Positions 24,239-35,089 are shown, counted from the first letter of the stretch. The stretch is DNA of 64,000 bases from Alloascoidea africana (GCA_030581615.1 JAKTTT010000022.1:186001-250000), one strand, 5' to 3'. Notes: generated from the letters alone by a model not told the origin. Numbers and translations are program-made.

Positions 24239-27200
24239 TCACGTTATCACGCACTTTTCATTCTTGTTCTTTTCGGTAGAATGGTGCTTTTTTGGGTTCC
24301 TTCGGCTGCCATAAAAGTGACGTGTATGGCCATCCTCGCTTGTTGAATATTCAGCAGCCTTTGTGTCTATTGATTTATGATAGGAAGAGGATGGGAATGG
24401 GATGGGAATTGCTTGTGAACGCTGCTTGCGCTTTATCCGACCCCCAGGAGATTCAGAGAGGCTATTTACTGTTGATATAGATGACGTATCTGCTCGGTGA
24501 AAGTTCCTTAGAAAATTTGAATCGACCGAATAACGACCGAAGCTGTGTTTAGCATCATTCGAACATTCTCTAGATCGTGTAGAGGCAGAGCGTTCCAGTA
24601 CTTCGTCGATTTGGGCTGAATATGGCCCGCTCGCGCCAGCGGTTCCTTTAGTACAAATAGGGGAGCATGTGTAGTCAAATGTAGGAACTGAAGAAGATAG
24701 TTTGTCTGCCTCGTTGATTTCAGGCGATAAATAATTTGAAGACCTTTCGGATGGAGTAGAACACTCTACTGGGGTAATATAGCCACCTGTGGCACCTGTG
24801 GATTTCAAGTCACTAGCGGATTTCGAAAGTGTTTTCCGGTGCAATTTAGAAGTTCGCTTCCAGAACGCTAGTGTCTTTTCTCTTTCTTCCTTTTTTGCCG
24901 ATTTCTTTGGATCAGGGTTATGTGAATCGTATTTTGGCACAATGTCATCATCGCCCTGGATATCCATAGAAGAATCTGAGTTCACAACGGACGTTTTGCT
25001 CCCTTTTTTGTTGTTGAACAAGGAGCTTAAACTGGAAGTAATGGATGATTTAGAAACAGTTTGCTCAAGTGGCTCTTCAGGAATAGCCAGACTCAAATTG
25101 GTATTACCTTTAGCAATGAGGTCTTCTCTCTCATCAGAATCTCTGGCATCAGTTAGGTCAACCGATTCAGGCTGTTCATCGTTCATTATGTATTGCCCGT
25201 CTTCTTTCCATGAATTCCACCAGAACCGATCTCTGATATCGATATAATTTGCAGGCTGAATACTATTTTTGCTTTTCTCTTTTGTTACAAAAAACCTGTT
25301 CTCCATAAACTTGGGTTTCCGCTCCCGAAATCGTTTCCCAGATTTAGTGTTTTCATTTAGTTGCCCATCATTACTGTTAGGAATAGAGATGTCGCTAACT
25401 TCTCGTTCAGACGTTAAATTAGGCGTTTCTAGTTCCTGACTGTCAGTGCACGGTTCATCATTTGCATTTTTTCCCGAGGGTGGTTCTTCTTCAAATTTGT
25501 TCTCGTTAACTGATGATATTGGCGTGCTGTTGTTTAGTGAGACTGGGTCAGAACCCATATCTGTTTCTTCAGTAATATCCACTATTCTGTAAAATAGCAT
25601 ATAGGGCGTTTCTTTCTCCATAAAACTTTCAAAGTCTACTGGCGTGACCTTTTTTTCTTTATCTTGCATATCGTCAAATTTGAGCCAAGTTCGTTCTGTG
25701 ATACTATCTGGGGATTCATTTTTATCTGCAATCAACGATACAAAATGGCCATTGTTAATTGAAGTTCCACGATGGCATATAACTCCTTCTAACACTAGAT
25801 TAAAGTTACCAAATGACGGACCGTCTTCTGAAGGGTTCTGTTCTTCAGCATCATCGGCAATGAAAGAAGGGTGGTTTATAACTCTCGGAATGATCACTTT
25901 TCTACCGTTTCTCTTTGATTCGCCTCCAGAGCTCCATGAATACCTTTTGAGACAAATTATAATCATAGGTCTTGTGGAAGCATACTGTTTTGCAGAGGAT
26001 GAAGCTTCTGATTCAAGATCTGTGTAAAAGGGTAACAATTGTAAAAACATCCAAGCTGGCAATGAGAACTCACGATTCTCAGAGAATATTGTAGAAGATC
26101 GTTTTCTCTTGTCTGATCCTGTGTCTGTTTCATCTTTATTCTGGTCTGGATTGTTGCTGTCTTGTACTCCGTCCTCCTCTGTGGTGCCCATACTTTCTTC
26201 GAATTTCAGTTGTTTACCCAAACTTTTCTGGTCTCCCAACAATGTTGAGGTTATACTAGGCTTTCTGAGAGAAGGTACCAAATTACCAAAGGTAACGGTT
26301 AGTGGACTGATCTCTTCGTCTTGTTCAGTTGCAAGAGTATTAACCCTTTCTAAAGCGGAATCTAAGTTTTCATCTTCCTTCATTCGAAACTCTTGCATTA
26401 CACCAGTTTCAACGTCTTCGTCTTTTTTGTCTTCACTAGGTAGATTTTCATCATACTTCACTGGCTCTACGCATGTTCTGTTTGCTTTCCCCGGATCAGT
26501 AGAAGATTCCCATGTTGGGATCGTTGTGACCGAATCCATCGTCTTTCGTCTTTCAAGCCGCCTCATTACCTCTATTGAATTGGAAAAATATTCTTCCAAG
26601 CAATGTTCCAAATGAACTTCTTCTTCATCTTCCTCATTTTTCTTCTCTGGTATAGGAACATAAAGTAAGCGCTCTTTAACGGTTTTATGGTCGTCCTCTG
26701 TTGCCTCCTTTCCCCCATGTTGTATATCCAGCTTAAATGTCAGCAGCGGCATGTTCAAAACCTCTGCCAAAAAGTTGAAAGCTATCACAACATCCTGTTG
26801 CTCGTGCGAAACAGCTTCTGAGAATCCAACCTTGGACATAAGTTTGCACAAGGCCTCTGTAATATCATCAGGTATCAGCTTGCCGGATCTCAATAAACTA
26901 ATGTAAAATCGGAGCATGATGATTAAAGAGTTCTTATCCTTGGTAAAATCGCTTTCTGGGTTGGACTCTTGGAGGCATAGAGTAAGCTCAAAGAAATCGA
27001 GACGACCAAACATAACAAAAAGAAGGGAGTCCAAGTAGCACATTACTTTGCCCCAGTTATTTGGACCTATGAGAGTGATCTTTTCACTGTTTTTATCTAA
27101 CGACTTGGAGTTCACGATATAGCCTTGTTCAGATAAGTGATAGTACCTGAGAAGTTCATAGGCCTTCTCTGGATCATTATTTGCGTACTTGGATGACAAG

Positions 27201-27373
27201 GCTGTGGTAAGAACGCTCATGTCTCTAGAAATGGGATAATCTTTTCTCTCATTTCCAGCTAATCGAACCAAAGTAGATATGTTTAACTTTTTGGTTACAT
27301 CTAAAGTTAGTAGAGGCTCGGATGGTCACCTAAAAGTTAACTAGACACTCACATTTAAAGCCTTCTCTGCCAT
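24239..27373 (-). CDS. USP-family deubiquitinase with C-terminal CaaX box
   Basis: Ubiquitin-specific cysteine protease. The Cys box GPNNWGKVMCYLDSLLF puts the nucleophile at about C90. The His box ICHRGTSINNGHFVSLI and the WLKFDDM segment complete the catalytic core, and about 300 acidic residues separate the two halves. The C-terminal half is Ser-rich and probably disordered, and the protein ends CVIT, a CaaX prenylation signal. Conservative model: exon 27373-27353, intron 27287-27352 (donor GTGAGT, branch TACTAAC), exon 27286-24239, giving 1,022 aa. The acceptor AAAAAG was chosen because it keeps frame; TTTAG, five bases after the branch site, would lead to a stop. A further upstream exon starting near 27613 and ending in a weak GTAATT donor is possible. 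From memory, similar USPs exist in filamentous fungi, but I assign no yeast UBP number. Confidence 0.85.
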
Positions 27374-28317
27374 GCCGTCTTTGGAAAACTTGTGCTTGAG
27401 ACTAGCACCGAAAGGTAACTATTTTCTCCGAAGAATGTCAGCAGCAGTCAAACGTTTCGTACCACGCTTACGATAAAGGCTGAACTGGCATTGTGATAAA
27501 TCAAAGTGGGATGCAGAACCTAATAAACAATTACCTTCTTCTCTGCCGCGTCAGATCTCTTATCGTTCTCTAGCTGTGGCGGGAGATGTGCCGCTAACAT
27601 ATCCATCTTGTACCTGAATAGCGCACGCTATCGAGACGAATAAGCTTCTTTTTTCGAGAAGAAAAAAGGTTGGGACTAATACCAAGGGCAAGTCCGAGAG
27701 AAGACACAAACTCTTTGATTGTGAGACATGCTGCAGCAGCTCTGTCACGTGGCTCAGTCTGTCAATGAACTGATCACGTGACTTCATCGCCCGATCAGGA
27801 CAGCTGCTGAGTCTCTCAAGATACTCATTTCGTTCTAGATCTGTTCTTTTCTCAACTGAGGATCCTAGCACTTCTCTCACTGCTTGATTTGCAGAGAGGA
27901 TTTGGAACCAGACAAGCTCAAGCAACCTTTACTGTTATGGGAAGAGAATCTGGGGGAACGCAGAGATTGCAGCCATCTGTTTCCAGATTCGTCTGTTTTG
28001 TTGATCTTTGTGTTCAATTTAAAGCATATCGGTAGTAAATTACACTTTGAAATGCGTTTCCACCTCTTCTGGAAAATATGTGTGAGTTGTTCAAGAGCCG
28101 AGTTTCCCTTTCTGGCGCCCGTGGGTGAATGGGTGTTACAGGTTCCACCTCTCCCGCCCAGAAGCAGTACATCCGTGCACCCCCTTTTCCTGACCCAGCC
28201 TGCCCCTTCTCGAATCTCCAGATCAGCCACCAAATAGCCTCAGGTGCCAGCCGTTGTCAACTACACTTTCTTTATCGTCGTACAAATACCACTACTTCCT
28301 GTTATTAATATTTTGAA
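27374..28317. other. Divergent promoter region, deubiquitinase / RVS161
   Basis: About 0.94 kb between two divergent start codons. It contains the paired CACGTG boxes and a possible extra 5' exon of the deubiquitinase on the minus strand near 27542-27613. A plus-strand frame at 27884-28237 has no protein-like features. Confidence 0.5.
27746..27780. promoter_or_regulatory. Two CACGTG boxes (Cbf1/Pho4-type)
   Basis: GTCACGTG (core 27746-27751) and ATCACGTG (core 27775-27780) both match the RTCACRTG consensus of Cbf1. They sit 29 bp apart in the region between the minus-strand deubiquitinase and RVS161. Which gene they serve cannot be read from sequence. Confidence 0.55.
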
Positions 28318-29173
28318 ATGAGCTGGAATGGTTTCAAGAAGGCAATTAACAGAGCCGGAACTTCGGTATGGGAACCCGCTTGCGGCTGCAGCCTGAGTTT
28401 TGACAAAGACGTATCTAATTCTCAGAATATTATAGGTGATGATGAAAACCGGCCATGTTGAAAAAACTGTCGATAAGGTGTATGAAGCAGAAGAGCGAAG
28501 ATATAGAACTATGGAATCTGCCGCCACCAAGCTGGGGAAGGAGGCAAAGGGCTATTTGGATTCGTTGCGTGCTATGACTGCCTCCCAAACCGCTATTGCC
28601 GAAACTATAGATGCTTTTTATGGAGATGCTGGAACTAGAGATGGTGCTATTCAATACTATCTCCAAGCAGTTAGAGAGTTGGATTCGGAAACTGTAAAGG
28701 CTCTCGATGGCCCTTACAGAGAAACCGTGCTTGAGCCAATCACGAAATTTGTCAACTACTTTACAGATATAAATGAGGCAATTAAGAAGCGAAGCCACAA
28801 GATGATGGATTATGATGCCATTCGAGCAAAAACCAAAAAGCTGGCAGAGAAGCCCAGTGACGATGTCGCCAAGCTTCCAAGGCTGGAAAAAGAACTTCAA
28901 ATGGCGAAGGAGGTCTATGAAGACTTGAATTCACAGCTCTCCACCGAACTACCCCAGCTGATTGACTTGAGAGTTCCTTACCTTGATCCATCATTTGAAG
29001 CACTGGTCAAAATCCAACTTCGATTTTGTACAGAATCGTATACAAGGTTGGCTCAGGTTCAACAATACCTAGATGCTGAATCTCGAGATGCATATGCCAA
29101 TGGCCAGCTGGATGTGAAGGTAGATCAGGTATTACAGCAAATGAGAGAGTTATCTATTACTCAACTTGGTTAA
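28318..29173 (+). CDS. RVS161: Amphiphysin-like BAR protein Rvs161
   Basis: BAR-domain protein that pairs with Rvs167 to tubulate and pinch endocytic membrane at actin patches; in Saccharomyces it also acts in cell fusion. Exon 1 (28318-28365) encodes MSWNGFKKAINRAGTS. The intron 28366-28435 has donor GTATGG, branch region TATCTAAT and acceptor ATTATAG. Exon 2 continues VMMKTGHVEKTVDK. The spliced protein is 261 aa, close to the yeast length, and follows Rvs161 almost end to end (EERRY, KEAKGYLDSLRA, LDGPYRETVLEPITKF, DPSFEALVKIQLRFC, ending ITQLG). It has no SH3 domain, as expected for Rvs161 rather than Rvs167. The nearer CAG at 28425 would break the frame. Confidence 0.97.
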
Positions 29174-29780
29174 TAACTAGGGCATTTCTTTTTATTCTTT
29201 TTGTTTTTTTTTTTTTCTTTTTTTTTTTATTTTTGTTGTCTTTTATGTTGTGCTTTTTGTTAGATCCAGAGACTGAGGTCTATCCCCTTGTGTTGTGTCC
29301 AGCATATATTGCCAGTCTCTGTTTGAACATCAAGTGGAAAAACTTGTGTTCTTTTACAGTTCTATATTAGGTATTTCCAATTTTTCGAGAATGAATATAT
29401 GTTTTCCTAACCCTTAAACACTCCAACTTGTGCTCAGTATTTCGAAAATTTGGGTGTGCCACCGACCCCTGAGTCAACAAGGACTGTTGTCTCTAGTACC
29501 ATTGGCTTTGAACACGACCTCAAGATTCGACCCGATACTCAAGCTGTCAGTTTGCGTATCGGGTTTTAGCCTAAACTCCTATTAACTGGATTCTAATAGA
29601 ATAGGACTTTTAGTTCCTTGTCCCTTGAAACCCAATATTGTAATATATTCCTATCGATAAAGCAAAATGAGTTACTACCAAACCGTACATGGATCTCCAT
29701 AAAACAAGGTTATACTATACAAGAGAAAAATAAATGGCAAACGATCAAAAGTAAAAGTAAAAGGCATTGTTACTCTCTGT
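29174..29780. other. Convergent intergenic region, RVS161 / F-box gene
   Basis: It starts with long T-tracts (about 29190-29235), probably RVS161 3' UTR and termination sequence. Beyond this I see no gene or structured element. Confidence 0.5.
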
Positions 29781-31571
29781 TTATCGTATAAGTGTTTCAA
29801 CCATCTCATCGTTGAAAGCACAAACAGACAGATCATTGAAAACTACCCAGCCAACGTTCCCCACAAGTTCATCTGTTGAAAGAGAATACTTTTTGCGATT
29901 CAAGCCGCCTCGATAGAGGTCCACAATAAACAAATCAGAGCTGTTGTTTGCATAGGCGACAAAATTCTGATCAGAGGAAACGCCAACAAAAATCGAGGGT
30001 GCGAGTAATTGAAAGTGTTTTCTACTAACACTATTCTTCTTTGGTTTTATCTTGTTTCCGAATTTATGGAACAGGTTGTTTTTAACGTTCTCTTTTGGCC
30101 CTTTAAGTGCAGACAATTCAACGTTTGGCTCTAACGGAGGAAACTGATGGTTGAAGTTTATAGACGACCAGGATAGCCTTCTCCCAGATTTTCTAGCATT
30201 CCTTTCATTGTTTAAAAAATCTATGATATCAAGAGTTTTGTTCGAATCCAGCGAAGGTTCCTCTGGCAATGACTCTCCCTTGGATCTAATAGTGACCAAG
30301 CTTTTAATCTCGATAAACTCAAACTTGAGTTTGTCTCTGATCAAGAAAATATGGGTATCAGTGACAGCCAGTTTCACATCATTGTTAATTTCGGTATAGG
30401 TGTTGAAAAAATCAGATGAAGAACGAGACCTTGCAGTGTTCACCGAAGATGGAGAAGATTCGAGGGAAGATGTTGAAGACAGGCTCCACTCAGTGACCAA
30501 CCTTCCGTCTTCCTTCAGCAAGATCAAAATGGTTGGAGCGCCTTGTTTCCAAGCCATGACAAAGATGAAAAAATGGTTTACCGTGATTTGCGAAACAGTG
30601 TAAGCGCCAATCTCTGCTTTAAACAATCTTTGATTAACAGAGTTGTAGCACTCGATGTATGTACAGTCACTCTGATTCCCAAAGACCATGATGTCATCAG
30701 CGATAGAATATGTCTCTACCTGTTGATTTTGATTTGGGCTCCTGAACTTAACCGTCGCAACGTATAGCATCCCCTCATGGATGAAAACGGCCGGATCATT
30801 TCTGTGTCCCGGTCGGATTGCCAATATAGTGGTGGTTTCCAGTTTCCAGAAAAAAGCATCCCCAATTGGTGGATGAACCTCATGCAGAAGGAGAGCATGT
30901 CTAGCGTTTCCCTTTTCATTATCGTAATTGGACACTATGAGTTTAATAGCACCATTTCCTGCATTTAATTCAAAGTACTTTCTGTCCTCGTACTTGTAAT
31001 CCGGGATTAAAAGCGCTTCTTTACGTGAAAAATTAACCAAAACACTGTCATTCGAACGCCCAAGACCCAGGATAACCGATTCTTTCTTACTCTTTTGCGT
31101 GATGTACAACGCGGCATGATCGCCAAAGGCGATGACTGGGGAAGGCGAATCAGAATCAGAACCAGAGGTGGATTTTGATCGTCTTTGAGAAGCAATTGAA
31201 TATCTGGTACCATCCGAAACATGCTTGTTTTTTTTGTAGTTATGTGATGGGCCTCCAGTACTGTAGAGGGTGGACATTAATCGACAGTACCTGATTCCAG
31301 CAGCTCTCCATGGGTTCTTATAACTCTCTGTTGTAATATACGGAAGAATGAAAGGATCCAATTTGAATACAGCCTTTTCATGGATCGATTCAGTTTCTGA
31401 ACTATTTGTTAACCAATATCGAAGTTGTTGGCATGTTTGAGAAACATTTATCAGGTCTTGAAACTCCAGATTGAGATAGATTAGAGTTTGAAGCTCTATA
31501 GGTAAAGTTGCCAAACCAAATTTTTGTTGAGAAAGATTTGAATCAGTAAGCTCATTCTCAATAATGTTCAT
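29781..31571 (-). CDS. F-box protein, 596 aa
   Basis: Residues about 16-55 form an F-box (LATLPIELQTLIYLNL, then DLINVSQTCQQLRYWL), the Skp1-binding module of SCF ubiquitin ligases. The remaining about 540 residues look beta-rich, with repeated short strands and loops and Ser-rich inserts, which would fit a propeller-like substrate-binding region; this is inference from pattern only. The ATG at 31571 is chosen because the frame upstream of it has no ATG and the F-box follows soon after. I do not recognise an orthologue or substrate. Confidence 0.8.
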   Translation of the reverse strand: MNIIENELTDSNLSQQKFGLATLPIELQTLIYLNLEFQDLINVSQTCQQLRYWLTNSSETESIHEKAVFKLDPFILPYITTESYKNPWRAAGIRYCRLMSTLYSTGGPSHNYKKNKHVSDGTRYSIASQRRSKSTSGSDSDSPSPVIAFGDHAALYITQKSKKESVILGLGRSNDSVLVNFSRKEALLIPDYKYEDRKYFELNAGNGAIKLIVSNYDNEKGNARHALLLHEVHPPIGDAFFWKLETTTILAIRPGHRNDPAVFIHEGMLYVATVKFRSPNQNQQVETYSIADDIMVFGNQSDCTYIECYNSVNQRLFKAEIGAYTVSQITVNHFFIFVMAWKQGAPTILILLKEDGRLVTEWSLSSTSSLESSPSSVNTARSRSSSDFFNTYTEINNDVKLAVTDTHIFLIRDKLKFEFIEIKSLVTIRSKGESLPEEPSLDSNKTLDIIDFLNNERNARKSGRRLSWSSINFNHQFPPLEPNVELSALKGPKENVKNNLFHKFGNKIKPKKNSVSRKHFQLLAPSIFVGVSSDQNFVAYANNSSDLFIVDLYRGGLNRKKYSLSTDELVGNVGWVVFNDLSVCAFNDEMVETLIR

Positions 31572-32941
31572 TTTTTGAAATAAAGAAGATTGTCGATTTT
31601 GTTCGAAGTGAGAGAGTGGATACAACAAGATATTTATCTTCTATTCTATTCTATTCCAAAATATGGTTAAGTTAGGGCGCACAAGTACAGAACAGACACC
31701 GTTTTCCTCAAAACTGAGATGCATGCCGCATATGAAGGAAGGGGTTGAGGGAAAAGACAACAGCTGCTATTAAAAAAACTGAAGCATGTTTTGTAATATA
31801 CGCCCTTCTTTGCAAAGTTGCCTATTCCTTATTGGGGCATCATTTGTAGGATAAAATAGTCCCCAGTTTTGAACAACAGAGGAGGCGTAAAACTGACTTG
31901 TGAATAGTGTAAGGCTAGAGTTGAACGAGACACCAATAGACGTTTTGGCATGCACATCTCTTTTTATGGTTAATTCAATAACGTCTGGTTTTTACAATTT
32001 CCACGGTTATAGTGGTGGGTGGTATTACAATATGAACCTAACGGAAACACGGGGCGGTTACAACATCAAGTGGATGATCTAGCTATGAACTTTTTGTACC
32101 TGCTTCGCCAACTAGAAAAGGGCGTTATTTTTTAAACCAGGCTTGTTAGTATCATTCAAGTTGAATCTTGAACAGTGACAAAGAAGATGGTTTTTCCCTC
32201 GAAATCATCTAATGACGGGGTGAAAACACGTTTTCCAGTACTAGCTCAGATGCATATCAACAGATTATGTAGAATTTGATCTAGCAATCTCAGTCGGTAT
32301 GATTGTAAAACCTAGAGGACACGCAACAACTCTTATCGGAGAAACATCAATTTGATTCTTGGAGGGAAATGTATAAAATCGACGGAACAAATCCAACTTC
32401 ATCAGGGGTTTTGTATTGATTTTTTTCGGTTTCATCAAAAAGTAAGTTTATGCTTTCCTGGAGAGATGTATCTGCCTTAATCTGCACAAAGTCTATCGGA
32501 TTTGACATTTGGGCCAGTAACAAATGACTAGAGTGAGCACACACTCTTTCCAAATCTGCAATCAGATATCAACCTAATCTTAAATTTTTATTGTTTGTGT
32601 TTATTTATTGAAGGGGAATAGCATAATTTGTGTACTCCAACCGAAGGAAGCATGTGCAAAAATATATATGTCACTAAGTAATATTAAAAAAAACGATTAA
32701 CCCATAATTCAAAATACAAGCTGCGAATGTTTAGTGTTGGGCAAAGCTGGTTCTGGTTCTGGTTTTGATATGGTCTGCATAAATAGGGTATCTGTCGAAT
32801 GTTTCTGTTTCGACTTTTATAGCTTGCGAGTCCCAAAGCAAAAAAACATAAAAAGCAAAAAGCAAAAAGAAAAGAAAAGAAAAGGATAATGATGCTTGAA
32901 GCAAAAACATCATGATGATGATGGAATTGTAAATCAACTTT
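31572..32941. other. AT-rich region between F-box and coiled-coil genes
   Basis: About 1.4 kb holding the F-box gene promoter, one short minus-strand open frame (annotated separately) and the presumed 3' UTR of the gene that ends at 32942. A plus-strand frame at 31900-32082 has no protein-like features. No RNA gene is evident. Confidence 0.4.
32347..32508 (-). CDS. Possible small protein, 53 aa or longer if spliced
   Basis: The frame from ATG 32508 encodes 53 residues with an amphipathic, helix-like composition (FVQIKADTSLQESINLLFDE). The same frame stays open upstream and reads LERVCAHSSHLLLAQ directly after a candidate acceptor (TGATTGCAG near 32557), so it could be the last exon of a spliced small gene. 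I found no convincing first exon. Composition is more protein-like than surrounding AT-rich sequence, but the call is weak. Confidence 0.3.
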   Translation of the reverse strand: MSNPIDFVQIKADTSLQESINLLFDETEKNQYKTPDEVGFVPSILYISLQESN

Positions 32942-34279
32942 TCACTCTGATAAAGATATGCTGGTACTGATGACCGAGGGTTCCGGTGGAATTGCACTAT
33001 TAAGAAGACTTCTTCTTCTTAGCGCTTTAGATTTGCTAGGGTCATGTTTGGAGAATCCGAGTTTCAAATCATCCAACACGTTAATTGACACAGCCTTGCG
33101 ATGATTTGATATTATAGAAGTATTTTTTTTGTTGGGGGTTTGGTCATCTATGCTTTCATCAAAATTATCAAGCCATAGTTGTTTAGTAGCGTAGAGAGGC
33201 TTTGGAAAATGTTGGGTGTCCAAAGGCGACGTAATCTCCAGGTCATGGAACCGTTTGCTCTCAGACTTGGACGAGACCGATGTCGAGTGACCCTGGGGAT
33301 GGGCATGAGCATATTGCTGTTTGCGAAACGATCCATGGCGCACCTCTGTCCAAACCTCCGAGTCGCTAAAATCCGGGGAAAACGGCTGGCTCAGACACAA
33401 AGGCGAGGACGGCTTTGACGGGATTGAAATGGACTGAGGCCGAGAGCCTGGGAACCGGAACGCTTTTCTGCTGCCGCTAGCGCTTCTCGCCAGACCTTTG
33501 CCCTTTGGCCGCAAGCTTTCATATGAATCCTGCTTGGGGCTGTTTTGGCTATATCCTTTACCGTCTAGGCGATCCTGGTACCTTCGCTGTACTGCAAACT
33601 CAAACGTTTCGAGTTGCTCCTCGATGTTGTCGGGCACCGAGATCGATAGCGAGTGCTTTTTGAACTGGGAGCTCACGGCCCTGTCCTTTCGCAGAGCTGA
33701 CAATGAGGAAGACGACGACGATGACGATGAAAAAGACGAGGCAGTGGAAAACGTACTGCTACATGTCCGTCTATGCTTTTCGAATTCCGACTTGGGTATC
33801 AGCAAGTACTCTGATCCGGTCGAAATGTCATACGCCATTGCCTGGTTACAGGATTTGCACCGTAGCAGCGAGGCATTTGACGACAGGGAGTCCAAATCAT
33901 AGGCGCAATTCCTAGGACTGCAAGGAAACGGCGAGGTCTCGAGCTCGTCGCTGGCCGAGCGGACCTGAACAGCTCTTGTCGAGACCGAAGCCGAGCTGGC
34001 GTGGGAGCCGGACGTTGATCTGTGTGCCAGGCTCAGGTTCTGGCGTTTGGCCTGTTCTCTGGCAAGATGCTCCAGAATCCACATTTCCAGAAAGTTGATC
34101 CGGCTCTCAAGCTGCTGTTTTTCGTCCTGGAGCGTTTCGACCTTGATTTGGACGGCCCTGGACAGAATGTCGAGCTGGCCGTTCCACATGACGATTTTGG
34201 ACAGGGGTACTGGGACCAAATCGTCCTCCGCGGCGGTTAGCTGGAAGAGCACCCTCAGGAACCAGTAGAACAGAGACAT
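32942..34279 (-). CDS. Unknown coiled-coil / Ser-rich protein, 445 aa
   Basis: I do not recognise a family. From ATG 34279 the product begins with a short hydrophobic, aromatic stretch (FYWFLRVLFQL). A heptad-like helix follows at about residues 35-85 (KVETLQDEKQQLESRINFLE), consistent with a coiled coil. The remaining about 350 residues are Ser/Arg-rich and low in hydrophobics, with one FDLEITSP-like segment and a basic C-terminal patch (KALRRRSLLNS). There is a CxxC pair (RCKSCNQA) but no second pair nearby. It lies 144 bp downstream of RRN10 on the same strand. The coding strand is GC-rich, as in RRN10. Confidence 0.7.
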   Translation of the reverse strand: MSLFYWFLRVLFQLTAAEDDLVPVPLSKIVMWNGQLDILSRAVQIKVETLQDEKQQLESRINFLEMWILEHLAREQAKRQNLSLAHRSTSGSHASSASVSTRAVQVRSASDELETSPFPCSPRNCAYDLDSLSSNASLLRCKSCNQAMAYDISTGSEYLLIPKSEFEKHRRTCSSTFSTASSFSSSSSSSSSLSALRKDRAVSSQFKKHSLSISVPDNIEEQLETFEFAVQRRYQDRLDGKGYSQNSPKQDSYESLRPKGKGLARSASGSRKAFRFPGSRPQSISIPSKPSSPLCLSQPFSPDFSDSEVWTEVRHGSFRKQQYAHAHPQGHSTSVSSKSESKRFHDLEITSPLDTQHFPKPLYATKQLWLDNFDESIDDQTPNKKNTSIISNHRKAVSINVLDDLKLGFSKHDPSKSKALRRRSLLNSAIPPEPSVISTSISLSE

Positions 34280-34423
34280 CGGGGACGGCGGACGGAACAG
34301 GAAGAATGGCAAGGAGAAGAAGAGCAGAAAGAAGAAGAGGAATGGGCACAGATATCGCCCCGGTGCATGACCTACTAGGCAACCTTCTAACTTGTTATTA
34401 TGGGTGGTGGTAGCTATTTGCTC

Positions 34424-35089
34424 TCACGCGCTCTTTTCGTGCCGGTGCGCGAACATCAGATGCTCGGCCTCGCCAGCCGTCCGCTTGACCTCCTCCTCCA
34501 CGACGACCCCGAGGCCCAGCAGCGCCGTCTCGTCCAGGATCCGGTACAGCACGCGCGAGCGGCTGGCCGGGAACTTGGTGGCATAGTACTGCGCGGCGTA
34601 GAAGTGGAGGGCCCTCAGCAGGTCGGAGTTCGGCAGGTCTTTTTCTCCTTCGATCGGGAACTCGCGCATCAGTTCGTACTCGATGTCGCTGTCATCGCTG
34701 TTGTCTTCTTCTTCATCTGCTGCTGCGGCTGCTTCTTCTTCTGGTTGTCGTTCTTCAGCGCGCTGGCGGCCGTGCTGCTCTGATCTCTGCCGTTCCCGTT
34801 TCCTCTTCTTCACCTCCCGCAGAAACTCCTGTCCTTCACTGGTCGCCCGGAATCTTTCGGCCAGGATCTCGTCTGCCGAAATCGGCTGTCCCATAGATCT
34901 CAAATCTCTGTCAGGATCCGGCTCAGAGGCGCTGGCTGTGCCCTCTCCGGAGAAGAATCTGTGGAACGGCTTCAGCTTCGTCGACACTCCTCTTCGAAAC
35001 TTGTCGTCCACAGCCTCATAGACCGTGGCGTGCAGTAGGTCGTATGGTCTAGCATTCTCAACTGTGCCCGTCGGCAGTTTGCCCTCCAT
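34424..35089 (-). CDS. RRN10: RNA polymerase I upstream activation factor subunit Rrn10-like
   Basis: In yeast, Rrn10 is a small subunit of UAF, which binds the rDNA upstream element with Rrn5, Rrn9, Uaf30 and histones H3/H4. The 221-residue product shares two blocks with yeast Rrn10 in the same order: ISADEILAERF (yeast VSADEVLAEKI) and LRALHFYAAQYYATK followed by LDETALLGLGVVVEEEVK (yeast LRVVHYYATQ and FDETSLITLGLLIEKWVK). Between them is an added acidic and charged low-complexity insert rich in Glu, Ala and Arg, which explains the length above the yeast protein. The start is the only ATG near the first conserved block. Only 177 bp separate it from NCL1. Confidence 0.75.
   Translation of the reverse strand: MEGKLPTGTVENARPYDLLHATVYEAVDDKFRRGVSTKLKPFHRFFSGEGTASASEPDPDRDLRSMGQPISADEILAERFRATSEGQEFLREVKKRKRERQRSEQHGRQRAEERQPEEEAAAAADEEEDNSDDSDIEYELMREFPIEGEKDLPNSDLLRALHFYAAQYYATKFPASRSRVLYRILDETALLGLGVVVEEEVKRTAGEAEHLMFAHRHEKSA

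Noticed and set aside
27884-28237. 117-codon plus-strand frame upstream of RVS161
   Set aside because: Random composition, overlapped by a similar frame on the other strand, and situated in a divergent promoter.
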